From: Porticoccaceae bacterium
Lineage (GTDB): Bacteria; Pseudomonadota; Gammaproteobacteria; Pseudomonadales; Porticoccaceae
Reading direction: 5' to 3'
Length of the DNA stretch: 64,000 bases
Assembly: GCA_021773435.1 (NCBI GenBank)
Contig: JAJFKC010000022.1
Location: forward strand, 62,001-126,000
Shown piece after piece: positions 28,455 to 37,080 of this stretch; positions within the stretch are counted from its first letter, which is position 1, and every line of letters begins with the position of its first letter. The notes under the pieces are model-generated. The model was not told the origin of the DNA. It saw only the letters and a list, made by a program, of their open reading frames with translations, and did no database searches. Position numbers and translations under genes: made by a program.

Positions 28455-28976
28455 TCATCGATAGGTAGTAAAAGTGATCCGGAAAAGCTCGTCGCCCTGA
28501 TGACTAAAAGTGAGCACCCAGTCGCCCTCAACCAGTTCATAATCCTCATCCAGGGTGTAGCTGAACGACGCCTCGGGAAACGCGCCCATGCCAGTCTGGG
28601 TCGGAATAGACCCGGATTGCACTTTTAACACCTGCCCATCGGGCAAGGTCATCGCCGGATGGGTCATGCTCACCTGAATTGACTTTGTTTCGACCGGCAG
28701 CTTAAACATCAATAATTGCACATGAAAACCATGGCCTTTTTTGAGTGGAATACGATTGGTCTCTTCAATATTGCTGAGCGTGGAATTGATCCAGCTACTA
28801 CCGGTTTTGCTGCCCGGATCATCGACTATCTCGCCACCGATTCGTTGTATATGGGCGTGGGAATGGCTCACACCTTCTGTGGCGCGAAGATAGTCGAGGT
28901 CTACCTCTTCATTTGCAGTGACATTTGCAGTGGTAAAGAGAGCCACGAGTGATAGCGTGATAATGTTTAATTTCAT
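28455..28976 (-). CDS. DUF3859-like secreted protein
   Basis: A 173-residue protein with a cleavable signal peptide (to about TANVTA). The C-terminal half has the beta-sandwich pattern of DUF3859: HPAMTLPDGQ, SFSYTLDEDYELVEGDW and a final strand. A His-containing SHSHAHI stretch at about 37-43 could bind metal. It precedes the TonB receptor gene on the same strand and may assist metal uptake in the periplasm; this is inferred from position only. Confidence 0.65.
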   Translation of the reverse strand: MKLNIITLSLVALFTTANVTANEEVDLDYLRATEGVSHSHAHIQRIGGEIVDDPGSKTGSSWINSTLSNIEETNRIPLKKGHGFHVQLLMFKLPVETKSIQVSMTHPAMTLPDGQVLKVQSGSIPTQTGMGAFPEASFSYTLDEDYELVEGDWVLTFSHQGDELFRITFTTYR

Positions 28977-29075
28977 ATTTTTTAAACCTCAGTAATTCTA
29001 AATCCCAATATCTGTATCAAAATCGGTATTAATATGGGCTAGTGATAGCCAAACCAACAGCACCTGGCGTAATCA

Positions 29076-29840
29076 TCAACGGTTCGATGTAAGGCGCTTG
29101 CTTCGACGACCTGGTTTTTTTCGTCTTCTCGACATAACAAATAAAACAATACCAGAAATTATGGTGATAAAGCCAAGCAACGCAAAACCCCTGAGCAGCC
29201 AGGAATTAAAATTATCCCGACCCTGATAATCCATAATATGCAGGCTCCACAGAAAGTCATAAATTCGCCAGGTAGTGGTGCGTACAGATCTTAGTTGGCC
29301 AGTATTTGCACCCACCCAAAGGGTCGCGTGGTCAGAACCCTCCAGCTCTATTTTCCAGGCCGGTAGTTCACCGTCGCGATATTCACTGCCACGTTCTACC
29401 TTCGTCACCAGGGTTGCTGAGCGAACCGGTAAGCGAGTGTTATTGGCGGCAATCACTCTGGCTTCTGCTTCTGTCAGTGGTGCCAATTGCTCTGCGGTTT
29501 CAGCGTTAAAAACCAGCCACGCATCTTCGGCCTTGAACTCTTTAGCATTGTCGTCCTCGGCTTTGATTATGTATACCGGCGTATTGATGCGTTGATTAAT
29601 CTGAACCTGAGTCAGACTGACCATCGATAACGACGGATGTTGCCGAACCAGGGAACTGGGCGAGACTAAACTGACATGACCGAGACGAAAGCTGGCGGGC
29701 TGCTCTATAAGCTGAGTGCCACGGATATCATCAATAGGCATTACCGCAAAAAACAAACCTGAGCCAGTCCAGATCAGTAACTGGAGCCCAGCAACAATAC
29801 CCAGCCACCGGTGAGATTTTCTAATTAATAATTGCTTCAA
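29076..29840 (-). CDS. PepSY-domain membrane protein, short form
   Basis: A 254-residue protein with an N-terminal helix (about 12-34, HRWLGIVAGLQLLIWTGSG), a periplasmic PepSY region (TEAEARVIAANNTRLPVRSA) and a second helix near 215-238 followed by a strongly basic tail (RRRKKPGRRSKR). The HRWLG opening is shared with the larger PepSY protein downstream. The start is TTG at 29840, with no clear ribosome site. First gene of the putative iron uptake block. Confidence 0.8.
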   Translation of the reverse strand: MKQLLIRKSHRWLGIVAGLQLLIWTGSGLFFAVMPIDDIRGTQLIEQPASFRLGHVSLVSPSSLVRQHPSLSMVSLTQVQINQRINTPVYIIKAEDDNAKEFKAEDAWLVFNAETAEQLAPLTEAEARVIAANNTRLPVRSATLVTKVERGSEYRDGELPAWKIELEGSDHATLWVGANTGQLRSVRTTTWRIYDFLWSLHIMDYQGRDNFNSWLLRGFALLGFITIISGIVLFVMSRRRKKPGRRSKRLTSNR

Positions 29841-29976
29841 AAGATTGCGGTTTGTTCCTTATCTTGCAAGATTTGCCCGCCAGGTGGCGCTAGTGGCTCG
29901 AATTGCCTGGCTGAGTTGCCCGACCTGATTGTCTGATCGGGCCGGCATTCAGAGAACCAAATAACCAATCGGCAAT

Positions 29977-30639
29977 TTATTTCGCGGCTGACAACATTTT
30001 ATCGACCATTTTCTGGGTAGCGGCGACACGGGGGGCAAAGGTATCGCTGGCAAATTGCTTAGCCACATAGCGAGCCAGGTTTGGCCAACGTTTTTCATCG
30101 ACCTGTACGCCGCCCATTGAAGCATTGATAAATTGCGAGATCACGGCAATGTCGCCCAGGCTCAATTGATCACCGACCAGATAATCACTGGAGCCGATGG
30201 CTTCATTCAAATAATCGTAGAGGGGTGGTGCCTTTTCTTCGATGATGGCATCGATCTCGGCTTCATCAAAAGGTGTGCCCATGGCTTTATAAATAACTTT
30301 ATGACGAAAGCCGGTAAAGGTGATGGCCGGGGCCAATTCAGTATCCGCCAGTGTTTCAAACCAGCCTACTTGCGCCTTTTGCAGTGGCTCAACAGGGATT
30401 AACGACGGGCTCGGCGACAGGTCTTCGAGATAACGGCATATCACCGCGGAGTCACAAATATAGGTGTCATTATGCTTGAGCACGGGAATACGTTTTGCCG
30501 GGTTAATTTTTTCGTAGCCTTCAGGTAACGCGAAGGGCGAGACTGGATCCATGGTGAATTCAATATTTTTTAGATCCATGGTGATATGGACTTTGCGAAC
30601 GAAGGGCGACAGAGGCGCGCCAATAACAGTAAATGACAT
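29977..30639 (-). CDS. Glutathione S-transferase family protein
   Basis: A 220-residue GST with an N-terminal thioredoxin-fold domain (IGAPLSPFVRKVHITMDLK; cis-Pro in RIPVLKHND; DSAVICRYLED) and an all-helical C-terminal domain. The N-terminal Ser in SPFVRK could be the catalytic residue. The opening resembles beta/zeta-type bacterial GSTs. Substrate unknown. The final SAAK end and ATG at 30639 fit the family length. Confidence 0.88.
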   Translation of the reverse strand: MSFTVIGAPLSPFVRKVHITMDLKNIEFTMDPVSPFALPEGYEKINPAKRIPVLKHNDTYICDSAVICRYLEDLSPSPSLIPVEPLQKAQVGWFETLADTELAPAITFTGFRHKVIYKAMGTPFDEAEIDAIIEEKAPPLYDYLNEAIGSSDYLVGDQLSLGDIAVISQFINASMGGVQVDEKRWPNLARYVAKQFASDTFAPRVAATQKMVDKMLSAAK

Positions 30640-30737
30640 AGTTGACTCCAGATTTTTATAAAAATGCTTTATTTAGCCAGGGGCGAGCAGATTAACACAA
30701 TCCCAATTAGCGCTAGAGCGGTGCGGCTTCGTCTGAA

Positions 30738-31325
30738 TCAGCGCTGTCGCATCCTTATTTCTATCACCCATTTCTTGACTTCTAACAGCCGTGCTTCGAC
30801 ATCGTCCATGGCCAGCAGAGACATTTTTAATTCCGGTTGCACAGGCAGCACACCGGCCAGCCGCCAGGCCAACGTCGTTTTAGTCAGGTCTTTAAGAAAA
30901 GTATCGGTGTCTATACCCATATGCTTGGCCAGGCTTTCGAGCATATCGACGAGATCATCCTCAGCAAAGGTGATGCACTCCTCTGGGTCTTCGTCCTTTA
31001 ATGCCACATGAGCAAACATCAAACCGTCATCTTCAACCCGGGTGTCGATCACTTCAAAACGCCGCTCACCCCGAATGGTAATGGTAAACAAGCCATTGGG
31101 CGTTTGATCAAAATCGTGGATGCCCACCAAGGTACCCCACTGAAAAATCTCTGGCGTTGCACCGGCCTCTTTACCCTCGGTGATAGGCACCACACCAAAG
31201 GGCTTTTGATCGGCCATACATTCCCGAACCAGGCGCAAATAACGTTGTTCAAAAACCTGTAGTCGGGTGGCGATGGTCGGGTATAACACGACCTGAAGGG
31301 GGAAAAGCGGTATTTCTGTGCTCAT
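30738..31325 (-). CDS. LON peptidase substrate-binding (LAN) domain protein
   Basis: A 195-residue stand-alone LON substrate-binding domain without ATPase or protease. IPLFPLQVVLYP at the start and the PFGVVPITEG, GTLVGIHDF and GERRFEV blocks are typical. Proteins of this type are believed to bind substrates or modulate proteolysis but the role is not settled. ATG at 31325 is preferred to the TTG two codons upstream. It is not adjacent to the LonB gene. Confidence 0.88.
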   Translation of the reverse strand: MSTEIPLFPLQVVLYPTIATRLQVFEQRYLRLVRECMADQKPFGVVPITEGKEAGATPEIFQWGTLVGIHDFDQTPNGLFTITIRGERRFEVIDTRVEDDGLMFAHVALKDEDPEECITFAEDDLVDMLESLAKHMGIDTDTFLKDLTKTTLAWRLAGVLPVQPELKMSLLAMDDVEARLLEVKKWVIEIRMRQR

Positions 31326-31516
31326 AATCAATCGCCGTAAAAGTAGCTTGTTTTAATCATTGGGTTATAGCCGAAGGCTTGCACTCACTCTACTGCATCC
31401 TGCCCTTGCATTTCTGCACTGTACATTAACAAGGGCTTTAATTACCCTCACTGCGCTGGCTTAAGCCATTGTAGATGATAAGCCAGACCACTTAATAAAT
31501 TTTAAGGAGAATAAAA

Positions 31517-31942
31517 ATGAATGAAACCTTAACGATGAGCACACCCCTAATTGCCCTGGCAGGCTATGCTGGCTGGACCTTACTACTGCTGTTAACGGTT
31601 GTCAGTGCACGGATATTCGCCATCATCGGTGGCTCCGATATCCCGCTCAACAAGTTTTCACCGGGCGGCGAAGACCTTCCCGGCTTTGGCCAACGAATCA
31701 CCCGCGCCCACCTGAACTGCGTCGAGAATCTACCGGTTTTTGCTGCCGTCGTTGCCGCCGCCGGGTTTTCCGGACAGTTCGGCATTATGGAAGGTACGGT
31801 CATGTTCGTGCTCTATGCACGGATTATCCAGTCCTCAATCCATATCACATCGAGCGCTCTGCCCATGGCGCTTATTCGAGGCGCCCTGCTCTCCGTGCAA
31901 ATTATATTGTTGGCCTATTACGTGGTGAAGATGCTTTTTTAA
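31517..31942 (+). CDS. MAPEG family membrane protein
   Basis: A 141-residue protein with four membrane helices (about 8-30, 66-88, 91-110, 117-138). The RITRAHLNCVENLPVFA segment after the first helix is the MAPEG signature (Glu-Asn-Leu glutathione contact). Members are membrane glutathione transferases or peroxidases. AAGGAG stands before the ATG. Confidence 0.9.
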   Translation: MNETLTMSTPLIALAGYAGWTLLLLLTVVSARIFAIIGGSDIPLNKFSPGGEDLPGFGQRITRAHLNCVENLPVFAAVVAAAGFSGQFGIMEGTVMFVLYARIIQSSIHITSSALPMALIRGALLSVQIILLAYYVVKMLF

Positions 31943-32066
31943 GGCTATTTCATTCGGACTCATCGGGCTCAGGAATCACCGCCCTGGACCCAACCTGATG
32001 CCAACTCCAGGCTGATTTGGCCGATAGTTATCATGTTGATCGATAATTTTATTATGTTGGTCAATG

Positions 32067-32104
32067 CCCAGATCAAAGTATAAAGACTACAACTTTGATC
32101 TGGG
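32067..32104. promoter_or_regulatory. 13-bp perfect inverted repeat upstream of the ABC export operon
   Basis: CCCAGATCAAAGT (32067-32079) and ACTTTGATCTGGG (32092-32104) form a perfect 13-bp stem with a 12-base loop, 68 bp before the adaptor gene. No T tract follows, so it is not a canonical terminator. It could be an operator for a regulator or a structured leader element. Confidence 0.6.
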
Positions 32105-32171
32105 TATGTTGCTTTAATCAACCGTTAAGGTTCTGATATTAGAATAAGCAACTTGATAACCCGGCCTTGTT

Positions 32172-33326
32172 ATGAAAAAGATTGTTATCGTCATCACACT
32201 GCTAGCCATCTCAGTAATGGGCTATTGGTATTTCACCCGCGACAAAGTCATTTCGGTGCATGTTGCACAAGTTGAGACTGGCCTGGTCGAAGCCACGGTT
32301 GCCAACACCCGCGCCGGTACCATCAAGGCCTGCCAACGCTCGCGTATATCCATGCCGGTGGGTGGCCAGGTCGCCGAGTTATTGGTGGATGAAGGCGACC
32401 TTGTTGTCGCCGACCAGACATTAATTCGCTTATGGAACGATGATCAGGCAGCGCGGGTTGCCGAGGCCGAAGCGCGTCTTGAGGTGAGTCATGCCGCCGC
32501 TCGGGAAAGTTGTGATAAGGCTGCACTAGATGGCCGCGAACTGGTACGCCAAAAAGGTTTGGCCGCAAAAAAACTAATCTCACTGGAAAAACTCGACGCC
32601 ACACAAACCCGTGCCAAGGTGTCGAAATCAGCCTGCTCGCGGACGCAGGCAGGCATCGCTACCGCCCAGGCTTCGCTCAAACTACAAACCGCCCTGTATG
32701 AAAAAACCCTGTTAAAAGCGCCTTTTGCCGGCGTTGTCGCCGAGATCAACGGTGAAGTCGGTGAATACATCACCCCCTCGCCACCGGGTGTCGCCACACC
32801 GCCTGCGGTTGATTTAATCGGCACCGATTGTCTTTATATTACCGCGCCGATAGATGAGGTTGATGCCGCAGATATCCGCCTGAATATGCCAGCCAAAGTG
32901 ACCCTCGATGCTTTTCGAGGCCGCGTGTTCAGAGGCACAGTGACCCGCATTGCGCCCTACGTGAAAGAATTCGAAAAGCAGGCCCGCACCGTCGATATCG
33001 ACGTCACTTTTGACGAATTGCCAAAGGACGTGGTTTTGCTGGTCGGTTACAGCGCCGATATTGAGATCATTCTCGACCAGCATGCCGATGTGCTCCGGGT
33101 GCCCACGGAAGTGATTATCGACAGCGATAAAGTATTGCGTTACGACCCTGCCAACGAGTCTCTCGAACAAATCAGTATCACACCCGGCCTGGCCAACTGG
33201 ACCTATACCGAGATCACCAGTGGTCTGAGCGAAGGTGATGAGGTGTTGCTGTCTCTGGATACTGACGGTGCCGTTGATGGCGCACAGGTTCTGCCTATTA
33301 AGAGCGACGACAGTAACGCCCCATGA
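32172..33326 (+). CDS. Periplasmic adaptor (HlyD/MacA-like) of an ABC export system
   Basis: A 384-residue membrane fusion protein: signal anchor (1-20), lipoyl half-motif (IPVGGQVAELLVDEGDLV-like), a coiled-coil hairpin (about 95-175), second lipoyl half (LLKAPFAGVVAEINGEVGEY) and a beta-barrel (DEVDAADIRLNMPAKVTLD). It links inner-membrane MacB-type permeases to an outer-membrane channel. The channel is not encoded here. The stop overlaps the ATPase start as ATGA. Confidence 0.88.
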   Translation: MKKIVIVITLLAISVMGYWYFTRDKVISVHVAQVETGLVEATVANTRAGTIKACQRSRISMPVGGQVAELLVDEGDLVVADQTLIRLWNDDQAARVAEAEARLEVSHAAARESCDKAALDGRELVRQKGLAAKKLISLEKLDATQTRAKVSKSACSRTQAGIATAQASLKLQTALYEKTLLKAPFAGVVAEINGEVGEYITPSPPGVATPPAVDLIGTDCLYITAPIDEVDAADIRLNMPAKVTLDAFRGRVFRGTVTRIAPYVKEFEKQARTVDIDVTFDELPKDVVLLVGYSADIEIILDQHADVLRVPTEVIIDSDKVLRYDPANESLEQISITPGLANWTYTEITSGLSEGDEVLLSLDTDGAVDGAQVLPIKSDDSNAP

Positions 33327-34090
33327 TCCAGCTACGACAATTATGTCGAGATTTCCTGGTGGGGGATCAGACGGTTCACGCGCTGGATCATCTCGACCTG
33401 AGCATCGATAAGGGCGAATACCTGTCGGTAATGGGGCCTTCTGGGTCAGGCAAATCCACTTTACTGAATATGCTCGGCCTGCTCGATAAGCCCAGCGCCG
33501 GGGAATATCTACTCAATGGCACCGCCACCAGTGGTCTAAAAGAAGAGCAGCGGGCGAGCTTACGCGGCGGCCATATCGGCTTCGTCTTTCAAAGTTACCA
33601 CTTAATCCCTCGCTTGAACGCCAGAGAAAATATTGAATTGCCTCTGGTGCTAGCCGGCATCGCCCCCAAACTGCGTCAGCCCAGGGTGGCCGAATTATTG
33701 GCGCGGCTGGATTTAATTGATCGGGCGGAGCATATCCCCAACCAGCTGTCCGGTGGTCAGCGCCAGCGGGTTGCTATTGGTCGCGCCATCGTGATGGAAC
33801 CGGACTTGCTGCTGGCCGATGAACCCACGGGTAATCTCGATTCAAAATCCGGACTGGAGGTCATCACTCTGCTCGAAGAACTCAATGCTGGCGGCATCAC
33901 CCTGCTGGTGGTAACCCACGACGAAAACGTGGGCGCAAGGGCCAGACGCCGCCTGCATATGATCGATGGCGCGATCAGCCGGGATTGGCAGACTGACTCC
34001 GCCGAAAGTAAATCTATCCTTACCGCAAAGCCACTGACCGGAAAGCCGCTGACCCAAAAGACAGACGGGAAAACCCCAGGGGCGTTCTGA
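33323..34090 (+). CDS. ABC transporter ATP-binding protein (MacB/LolD type)
   Basis: A 255-residue ATPase with Walker A GPSGSGKST (39-47), Q-loop FVFQSYHLIPRLN, signature LSGGQRQRVAIGRA, Walker B LLLADEPTGNLD and the switch His in VTHD. The C-terminus ends in a duplicated KPLT-type segment (two 15-bp units at 34023-34052). Drives the two FtsX permeases downstream; the next start overlaps as TGATG. Confidence 0.92.
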   Translation: MIQLRQLCRDFLVGDQTVHALDHLDLSIDKGEYLSVMGPSGSGKSTLLNMLGLLDKPSAGEYLLNGTATSGLKEEQRASLRGGHIGFVFQSYHLIPRLNARENIELPLVLAGIAPKLRQPRVAELLARLDLIDRAEHIPNQLSGGQRQRVAIGRAIVMEPDLLLADEPTGNLDSKSGLEVITLLEELNAGGITLLVVTHDENVGARARRRLHMIDGAISRDWQTDSAESKSILTAKPLTGKPLTQKTDGKTPGAF

Positions 34091-35304
34091 TGCGCTTTGG
34101 CGATCTGCTGGCATTCAACTTCAAAGCGATTCGTCGCCAACGGGCGCGCAGTATTATGCTGTTGATTGCCATCGCCATCGGTGTACTGGCCATCAACTTG
34201 CTGACCGGCATCGGTGAAGGCGGCAAACAATTTGTGCTCGGCGAATTCGATATCCTCGGTAAAAATGTCCTGATTATGGTGCCGGGCAAGAAAGAAACCA
34301 CCGGTGGTATTCCGCCATTAACCGGGGAAACCACGCGGGACTTAAGCCTGCAAGATGCGGAGGCTATTCTGCGCTTGCCCGATGTTTCAGCCGTGGCACC
34401 GCTGATCCCCGGCAAGATTGAAATCTCTCACGGCTCTTTGAGTCGAGAAGCCTTTACCATCGGCACCAACCGGGCGTTTTTCCCCATGCGCAAGCTGGAA
34501 CTAGCCCAGGGCAGCATCTTGCCCGAGGTACCCATGGATCAGGCTGTTTCGGTCTGCGTAATCGGCAGTAAATTGCGCCGGGAGCTATTTGGTAGTCGTC
34601 CCGCCCTGGGGCAATGGCTGCGGGCGGGGGATAGCCGCTTTCGTGTTATCGGCATTCTCAAGGATCGCGGCCAGGGCATGAGCCTCGACATGAACGATGC
34701 CATTATGATCCCCGTGGCCAGCGCCCAGTCGCTGTTTAACACAGAAGGTTTATTCCGGATTTTTATCGAATTACGGGGCCTGCAAGAGCTTGATAAATCA
34801 CGACTACGTATTACAGACCTGCTCAAAAACCGTCACGATGGTGAGGAGGACGTCACCATTATTACTCAGGATTCCCTGCTCAGCGCCTTTGCTAATATTC
34901 TCGATACCATGACCCTCACCGTGGCCGGTATCGCGGCTATTAGCATGCTGGTGGCAGGTATTTTGATTATGAACGTATCCTTAATCGCCGTGAGTCAACG
35001 AACCAGTGAGATAGGCCTGTTAAAAGCCCTCGGCTTACCGGCTCGCACCGTGCGCCTTATTTTTCTGACAGAAGCCATGATGATGGCGGCAGGCGGTGCC
35101 GTGGTCGGCCTGATAATCAGCCAGGTCTTACTGTTTATGGCCCGCCAGACCTACCCCTCGGTGCCCTTTACCACCCCGAGCTGGGCGATGCTTGGCTCCA
35201 TCACGGTGGCTATGTTTACCGCCTTAATATTTTCTGCCATCCCGGCACGGCGAGCCGCCAATATGGTGCCGGTGGATGCCCTATTAGATAAAACAGCTGG
35301 GTAG
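34090..35304 (+). CDS. ABC transporter permease, MacB/FtsX type (first copy)
   Basis: A 404-residue permease: N-terminal helix (about 18-36), a large periplasmic MacB core domain and three C-terminal helices with the FtsX signature (ISVSQRTSEIGLLKALGLPA near 300-320). Exports substrates from the periplasm or outer leaflet rather than across the membrane in the MacB scheme. Translation coupled to the ATPase. Confidence 0.9.
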   Translation: MRFGDLLAFNFKAIRRQRARSIMLLIAIAIGVLAINLLTGIGEGGKQFVLGEFDILGKNVLIMVPGKKETTGGIPPLTGETTRDLSLQDAEAILRLPDVSAVAPLIPGKIEISHGSLSREAFTIGTNRAFFPMRKLELAQGSILPEVPMDQAVSVCVIGSKLRRELFGSRPALGQWLRAGDSRFRVIGILKDRGQGMSLDMNDAIMIPVASAQSLFNTEGLFRIFIELRGLQELDKSRLRITDLLKNRHDGEEDVTIITQDSLLSAFANILDTMTLTVAGIAAISMLVAGILIMNVSLIAVSQRTSEIGLLKALGLPARTVRLIFLTEAMMMAAGGAVVGLIISQVLLFMARQTYPSVPFTTPSWAMLGSITVAMFTALIFSAIPARRAANMVPVDALLDKTAG

Positions 35305-35384
35305 GCAAACTGAATAAAAGAGCTGGCTAAAAAGACCCTATGAAATGCCTGTATAAAACCACCTGAGCAAACAGCAAGGTAAAT

Positions 35385-36581
35385 ATGAGATTCCGTGACA
35401 GTACGCGCATGATTCTGGGAGCCGTGTTAAGCAATCGGGGTAAAAGTCTGCTCACCGCACTGGGCATTGGTGTCGGTATCGCCGCGGTGACTTTGCTCAC
35501 CTCCCTTGGGGAAGGCCTGCAACACTATTTGCTCGGTCAATTTTCCCAGTTTGGCACGCGCATCATTGCCATCCATCCGGGCAAAGATTTAACCCAGGGG
35601 CTGGGCGGCATCCTCTCATCCACCAAACCACTGAGTCTTGATGACGCCGAGTCACTTCGACTACTACCGGGGATTGAACGGGTTGTGCCGGTGGTTCAGG
35701 GTGCGGGTGCCGTCGAATACGGCAACCGAGAGCGCAAGGGCGATATATTGGGTGTTGGTTCAGATATGCCCTCAGCCTGGCAGTTTCGTGTCGCGATGGG
35801 TCGTTTTTTGCCCGATGACCAGAGTGGCCGCAGTCGCTCCTATGCAGTGCTTGGTCATACCATGAAAACCGAATTGTTCGGCACCAGCAATCCCCTCGGG
35901 CAAAACATTCGCATCGGCGGTTTGCGCTTTCGGGTGATCGGCGTGATTGAGGAAAAAGGCCAGATGCTCGGCTTCGATATGGACGACATCGTCTATATCC
36001 CCACGGACAAAGCCCTGCAATTGTTTAATCGTGAAGGCCTGATGGAGATCGACGTGACCTTTGGGCCATCGCACAGCTCGACACAAATTGCTGAACGTGT
36101 GACCCAGCGCCTGGTTGAGCGCCACGGCGAGGAGGATTTCACCCTGACCAGTCAGGATGAAATGCTCGCTACCATGAACAAAGTGCTGCAGATACTCACC
36201 ATTGGCGTTGCCGCATTAGGCGGAATTTCATTACTGGTGGGCGCTATCGGTATCGCTACGATTATGACCATCACCGTACGGGAACGCACCGCCGAGATTG
36301 GCCTGTTGCGCTCTGTCGGTTCAAGCCGACGACAGATACTCATCTTATTTTTAGGTGAAGCCGTGCTGATGTCTATCCTCGGCGGCTTATTAGGCTTGCT
36401 GATTCTGGCAGTGGTTTTAAGCGCCATTAAACTGGCCGTGCCTGGATTGCCTTTTGCGCTAAATCCGGTTTATCTAATGGCAGCGATTGTGGTGTCCGGG
36501 CTTATTGGATTGGTGGCAGGGGTAGCGCCTGCACGCAAAGCCGCGCAGCTCGACCCAGTCGACGCCTTACGCACAGAATAA
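35385..36581 (+). CDS. ABC transporter permease, MacB/FtsX type (second copy)
   Basis: A 398-residue permease with the same design as the upstream copy and with ITVRERTAEIGLLRSVGSSR as its FtsX hallmark. The pair probably forms a heterodimer with the single ATPase. An 80-bp gap and a separate AAGG ribosome site precede it. The last residues read DPVDALRTE, a usual FtsX end. Confidence 0.9.
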   Translation: MRFRDSTRMILGAVLSNRGKSLLTALGIGVGIAAVTLLTSLGEGLQHYLLGQFSQFGTRIIAIHPGKDLTQGLGGILSSTKPLSLDDAESLRLLPGIERVVPVVQGAGAVEYGNRERKGDILGVGSDMPSAWQFRVAMGRFLPDDQSGRSRSYAVLGHTMKTELFGTSNPLGQNIRIGGLRFRVIGVIEEKGQMLGFDMDDIVYIPTDKALQLFNREGLMEIDVTFGPSHSSTQIAERVTQRLVERHGEEDFTLTSQDEMLATMNKVLQILTIGVAALGGISLLVGAIGIATIMTITVRERTAEIGLLRSVGSSRRQILILFLGEAVLMSILGGLLGLLILAVVLSAIKLAVPGLPFALNPVYLMAAIVVSGLIGLVAGVAPARKAAQLDPVDALRTE

Positions 36582-36710
36582 AACCCTGCCGGAGACGTTA
36601 GCTTTGATAACGCTGCAACTATGGCAACCGTACTAAGGAACCATGGCAGTCGCGCCAAGGCGATGAACACCCTGCTGAACATGGCCTTAGCAAAGATATG
36701 GGTTAACCTA

Positions 36711-36764
36711 TAATCCCGGATCTACTTCTAATCCCGGACCTATTTCTAATCCCGGACCTATTTC
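36711..36764. repeat. 18-bp tandem repeat, three copies, overlapping a stop codon
   Basis: Units TAATCCCGGATCTACTTC (36711), TAATCCCGGACCTATTTC (36729) and the same again (36747). The last unit includes the stop codon of the minus-strand gene at 36758, so repeat changes lie just outside that gene's coding end. Confidence 0.95.
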
Positions 36765-36964
36765 GCAGGTGGTGGCCCAAAGATAAAATCGTCTTCTTCG
36801 ATGGTTACCCATTTCTTGTTGGCCCTACCCATACGTCTGGCAATGGTCAGATAAACCACTTTGTCATCTTCGTCACAGGCGGCGCGGAACTCGTCGCGGG
36901 ATATTGTCATCGTTTCGCCGTCGGCCATATCTTTAACTCGGGCGTCTAAGTCTGCAGTTGCCAT
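36758..36964 (-). CDS. Small hypothetical protein (68 residues)
   Basis: A 68-residue acidic protein with no recognised family. It opens MATADLDARVKDMADGE and contains a VVYLTIARRMGRANKKW central segment. The ATG at 36964 is preferred to one 42 bases upstream because GGGAG precedes it at the right distance. Probably cytoplasmic; no signal. Function unknown. Confidence 0.6.
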   Translation of the reverse strand: MATADLDARVKDMADGETMTISRDEFRAACDEDDKVVYLTIARRMGRANKKWVTIEEDDFIFGPPPAK

Positions 36965-37080
36965 GATCTTCTCCCTGTAGAAGTCTGATGCAATGTTTTT
37001 GCTCAACCTCCTAGAAACTAGACGACGTCGTGAAAGGTGTCAAGCTCAGCAATATAAAATTTGCCCTCTTCTGAGCTACA

